Source: JAMQKA01 sp031569985
GTDB taxonomy: Bacteria > Bacteroidota > Rhodothermia > Balneolales > Balneolaceae
Reading direction: 5' to 3'
DNA length: 64,000 bases
Assembly: GCF_031569985.1 (NCBI RefSeq)
Contig: NZ_JAMQKA010000005.1
Span: forward strand, 124,001 to 188,000
Shown: positions 60,717-64,000 of the stretch, in pieces
Position numbering within the stretch: the stretch's first letter is position 1
How the letters are laid out: each line of letters begins with the position of its first letter
Notes under the pieces: model-generated
Told to the model about the DNA's origin: nothing
Databases searched by the model: none
The model's input: the letters and a program-made list of their open reading frames with translations, nothing else
Translations under genes and position numbers: made by a program

Positions 60717-63700
60717 TTAAAAGGTTCCTAAAATAGTATTGTTCAGTATGATGGCGCCTTCCAGTGAGTCATCATCTTCACAATTGTGCAGTGTGCCCGT
60801 GGGATACACGTTGCGCATGCGGGTGAGTATGTCAATCAGCTCATCCAGTGCTTCGGATACGGAATCCGGGCTGGCCTCCCGCGTGTTGGTGGCGATCAGC
60901 CATTGTTTGTATTTTTCCTCAAACTCGGCCATATGTTCGCAGTTTATCCAGCAGACGTTCAGAAATACGTGTGCGGGCGCTTCCATGCGGAGCCTTTTTT
61001 CGGCAAACTTCCGGAAATCCATATCGATAAATCGCCCGGGCCAATAGGGCACCACAACGGTGGCGATGTGGGAATAGGGATCGGTGATCTTGCAGGATTC
61101 GCACTCTTCCTGGTCCAGGTGGATTGGCAACAGGCGATCCTGGACAAGCTGCTCCACCTTGTAAATAGTGATAATAACCTCATCACTTTCCTCATCCTCA
61201 GACTCCTCGGCAGTAGCCACCAAATAGTTACCATCATGGGCTGCATCCTGGGATCCCTGTATTTCAATATGAAAATCTGATTCCAGGGCAGCTGCATCCA
61301 GATCAGAAACAGTAATCGTATGATCGGCGGCCGTAACGCTGTCGATCGTGACTTTTTTGCGGAATGAGAGCATGCCGGCCCCGAACGGATCATCCGGCAG
61401 ATCAAAAAGGATGACATCTTCGCCTTCAGCAGTTTCCACTTCAATCACGGTGTTGCCATCCTGCAGGCTGACCGATTTTTTCAAAAACTCTCCGTCGTTA
61501 AAGCTGCCGCCGCCAACGATGATCTGGTCGCCCTCAATCTCCGCCTGGATGTCACCCGCCACAGTAAAGGTGTTGGCTTCGGCATCCGCTTCTTGGATGG
61601 GTACCGTTTTCCAGAAAAAGAGGTCGCCCAGCGGAGTTGCACCCTCGTCCAGCACGGGTTCCTCAATATCCACAAACAACATCTCATCCGTCCGCGGGCG
61701 TAGCAGGATATGCTCCACCACGTGGAAGCCTTCACAGGAAAAGAATTTTTCAGTTACGAAGTTGATGGTATCGGTAATCGCCTGCTCATCCTTGCCGCCT
61801 TTTATGTAAAAAGCGCTGCCACCGATATCCACATCGGTAATTTCATAAGCTTTCCGCAACGCACCGACGGTTTCATCCTGCGTAAAGAGTTCATTCACTT
61901 TCAGGTAAATTTTATCGGTGGAGTGACGAATGGACTGAACCGTATAAAAGCCATCGTTACTTTCGGTGCCGGTCAGGTGGATGGCATCGCCCTCATAGAT
62001 TTCCGGGTCGATTTCAGTGAGGATGATATTCCGGGTGCTTTTTTCAATAAAGGACACATCATAGCTGTCGCCAAACATCAGGTGCCCGTCAAAAATGGCG
62101 GTGGGTGGAGCCGGATCGACCTCAACCTCTACATTCGGACCTAAATCTACGGCCGTGGCATTGATGATGTCGTACTCACCGTCATTCCCGGAGGAACCCG
62201 AAACCAGCAGTTTGGCCGGGATTAGTGCATTCATGGCATCGGCCAGCGCCGTATTGAAATCGCTCTCCACGCTCTGGGCGATATCTTCACCACGGTTGTT
62301 GTGAATTTTAAATAGGTAAGGCGAGGTAAAGGGCGCCTCATCCGGGTCAAAGTAATAGGTTCGACGGTGGGCAGCATGATTCACCAAATCCCAAAGCACG
62401 TCATGGAGAGCCTCTTCGGCCTTCTGCTGTACCTCTTCTTCGGGATCATCAGTTTCGGTTTCTCGCGTGACGGACCCGGTCAGCAGCTCCTGCTCTGCTG
62501 TAAATTCAAACGCCTTTTCGTACAGCGTATAGCTGATGGTGAATGTCGGCGGTTCCTCGGGCAGGGGCAACATGTCTACCGTAATTTCGTAGTCGATGTA
62601 GTTGGTCAACGGGCAAGCCAGGTTTTTGCGGTTGGCCTCGGGATTTTCATACAGCTCGTCGGTAAATAGCTCAACGAGCTGGTCGATCACCGGATTGGGA
62701 TCATCGGTTGGATCGCCGCTCGTCTCGTCATAATCCTGCCGCTCTGAGATAGCCAGCACTTCATCGTTGCAGGTCAAAACAAAATGCGAGCCGCCGCCAT
62801 CCGTTGGACGAATCTCGAAATTATGCCGGAAGACGCCCACCACGATGATATGCTCCATCCGGGCCCGTGCTTCGCCCTCAGTAGCAAAATCCTGGTCAAC
62901 GACCATCAGGGTGTTCGAGGTGCCATCGGTAATGCTTACCTGGAATACCCCGGGTGACGGATTATCGATAACCAGCTGCTCGCGGAACACGAGGTCTTCC
63001 GGTTCTTTGGGCGCCATCCCCAGTAGCAGTTCGCCGCGCTTGTCGAGACCCGCTACGTTATCGACGTGCCAGATTTTACAGGTGTCGCGGTAGTCAATGG
63101 CCATGCCGCGGCCACTGCTGAGTACCGGGTATTGGCCCAGGAATTTCAGCTTGTCGTCAATCAGCTCGCGCGGTGCTTTGGAGCCGGAAATTCTGGTGGC
63201 CAGCATGGCGTAGTCAGCAAACGATTCAGCAAAGCGGCCCAGCATGTGATCAAGAAACTTGTTCCGGCGCTTTTCAAAAAGCCGGGTGTCTTCAGTCATG
63301 AGCTGCAGCGTTTCTGAGTGATCGGTTGTATCGCGATATAGATAGTCATCGTCCGGGAGTACGCCCACCAGTGACTGCGTGTAATAGGTCTTGTCGATCA
63401 GCGTTGTTCCGACCTCGTCCTCCATTGTGAATAAGTACTTCACATTGGCGACTTGCGACAGGTAGTTGGCCAGGTACTGGTCGAACAGCAGCAGGTAGCC
63501 CTTCAGCTGCGCGACCTGTATTTTGCGCTGCTCCTGCTCGTCCAGTGTCAGTTCATCCATACCGGGGATGCCCTCCGAACCGACGCCATAGGCCAGGGGA
63601 AAATCCTCCCTGATACTTGTGTAATCTGCGGGATTGCGATAGCGCCCGGTCGGTACCGGCATATCCATCTTCGGGTAACGGATTTTCTGTTCCCGCTCGG

Positions 63701-64000
63701 CATCTCTCAGCTCCTTCATCAGCGTGTCAACTTCGGCATCGTTGGCCAGGAACGGCAGCTGTTCTTTGTAATAAGTCATCTTGGAGCCCTCCACATCCAG
63801 CCGCGGCACGTAGTTGTGATCGAAGGCCAGCTCGAGGCACCAGCGCACGCTTTTGGATTTGATGCCAAACTCGTTGTTCTGCGGCACATTGGCGATCTGG
63901 ATATCCTTGACCGCAATAACGCCCTCCACGTCCATTATAATCTGGATCAGGTCCGACACGCGAATCACCTTCTTGCGGTCGGCCGCGGCCAGCTCTTCGT
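60717..64000 (-). CDS. eCIS baseplate protein, Afp12-like (5' end beyond the window)
   Basis: The frame is open to the window edge; upstream of the first internal GTG it reads EELAAADRKKVIRVSDL, so the start is outside. The visible >1090 residues include IRVSDLIQIIMDVEGVIAVK, then RYRNPADYTSIREDFPLAYG and VAQLKGYLLLFDQYLANYLS. These match Afp12/baseplate J-like proteins (SIQxDFPxxYG, QLKAYLxxFEQxLAN). The long C-terminal half has repeated beta segments with Asp/Glu-rich linkers, larger than in classical Afp12. It stops 11 bp before the 1247-aa gene start. Confidence 0.82.
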   Translation of the reverse strand, partial: EELAAADRKKVIRVSDLIQIIMDVEGVIAVKDIQIANVPQNNEFGIKSKSVRWCLELAFDHNYVPRLDVEGSKMTYYKEQLPFLANDAEVDTLMKELRDAEREQKIRYPKMDMPVPTGRYRNPADYTSIREDFPLAYGVGSEGIPGMDELTLDEQEQRKIQVAQLKGYLLLFDQYLANYLSQVANVKYLFTMEDEVGTTLIDKTYYTQSLVGVLPDDDYLYRDTTDHSETLQLMTEDTRLFEKRRNKFLDHMLGRFAESFADYAMLATRISGSKAPRELIDDKLKFLGQYPVLSSGRGMAIDYRDTCKIWHVDNVAGLDKRGELLLGMAPKEPEDLVFREQLVIDNPSPGVFQVSITDGTSNTLMVVDQDFATEGEARARMEHIIVVGVFRHNFEIRPTDGGGSHFVLTCNDEVLAISERQDYDETSGDPTDDPNPVIDQLVELFTDELYENPEANRKNLACPLTNYIDYEITVDMLPLPEEPPTFTISYTLYEKAFEFTAEQELLTGSVTRETETDDPEEEVQQKAEEALHDVLWDLVNHAAHRRTYYFDPDEAPFTSPYLFKIHNNRGEDIAQSVESDFNTALADAMNALIPAKLLVSGSSGNDGEYDIINATAVDLGPNVEVEVDPAPPTAIFDGHLMFGDSYDVSFIEKSTRNIILTEIDPEIYEGDAIHLTGTESNDGFYTVQSIRHSTDKIYLKVNELFTQDETVGALRKAYEITDVDIGGSAFYIKGGKDEQAITDTINFVTEKFFSCEGFHVVEHILLRPRTDEMLFVDIEEPVLDEGATPLGDLFFWKTVPIQEADAEANTFTVAGDIQAEIEGDQIIVGGGSFNDGEFLKKSVSLQDGNTVIEVETAEGEDVILFDLPDDPFGAGMLSFRKKVTIDSVTAADHTITVSDLDAAALESDFHIEIQGSQDAAHDGNYLVATAEESEDEESDEVIITIYKVEQLVQDRLLPIHLDQEECESCKITDPYSHIATVVVPYWPGRFIDMDFRKFAEKRLRMEAPAHVFLNVCWINCEHMAEFEEKYKQWLIATNTREASPDSVSEALDELIDILTRMRNVYPTGTLHNCEDDDSLEGAIILNNTILGTF

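Overview
The window reads as chromosomal DNA of an FCB-group bacterium. My best guess is Balneolota (Balneolaceae), with Rhodothermota or Bacteroidota as alternatives. The reasons are a TonB receptor with an N-terminal carboxypeptidase-regulatory-like domain paired with a DUF4249 lipoprotein, a GWxTD-domain protein, many short lipoproteins, a long acidic N-terminus on ribosomal protein S1, and AT-rich intergenic hairpins. This placement is inference; no rRNA is present.

1-22.9 kb is mostly housekeeping. It holds the rpsF-rpsR-rplI operon followed by a DsbD-like gene cut by the window edge, then a NAL1-like trypsin-fold protease with a small companion. A ~1 kb gene-free stretch follows, carrying six abutting 23-bp repeats. 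The membrane arm of respiratory complex I (nuoJ,K then L,M,N) is interrupted by two envelope-protein genes and a repeat element, and nuoM and nuoN are separated by a pterin dehydratase gene. uppP, a MoxR ATPase, rpsA, cmk, rpsT and gpmI complete this part.

22.9-44.2 kb is mixed. It contains a TonB receptor/DUF4249 pair, clpC, a secreted beta-propeller-like protein, a family 2 glycosyltransferase, four tRNAs (Pro, Arg, Cys, Glu) with a strong terminator, and a translationally coupled trio (aspartyl/asparaginyl hydroxylase, small membrane protein, HTTM-like protein). A tripartite RND efflux operon follows. Its pump gene is split into two overlapping frames, and three identical-type 10-bp palindromes at exact 15-bp spacing lie upstream of it, next to a MarR gene. 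Two envelope genes on the plus strand close the region.

44.2-64 kb, all on the minus strand, is the distal half of an extracellular contractile injection system (eCIS). In transcription order it encodes an Afp12-like baseplate protein (cut by the window edge), a 1247-aa structural protein, a tape-measure-type protein, an AAA+ ATPase, and then a cargo cassette. Three cargo proteins share a leader, Gln-Met/Glu-rich repeats and a DUF4157 domain. Their C-termini differ: a secretory phospholipase A2-like plus SH3 module, a glycine-rich helical module, and a duplicated peptidoglycan-binding module with a second HExxH site. A fourth cargo has the same acidic repeats but ends in an M35-type (aspzincin) metalloprotease, and sits beside a lipoprotein that looks like a detached M35 pro-domain. 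A leader-only relic and a decayed gene in the same stretch suggest ongoing cargo turnover. The sheath, tube and spike genes expected for an eCIS would lie beyond position 64000.

The most interesting parts are the eCIS cargo cassette (M35 protease with a possible pro-domain-like partner, and the phospholipase-like cargo), the triple operator before the efflux operon, and the 23-bp tandem array.
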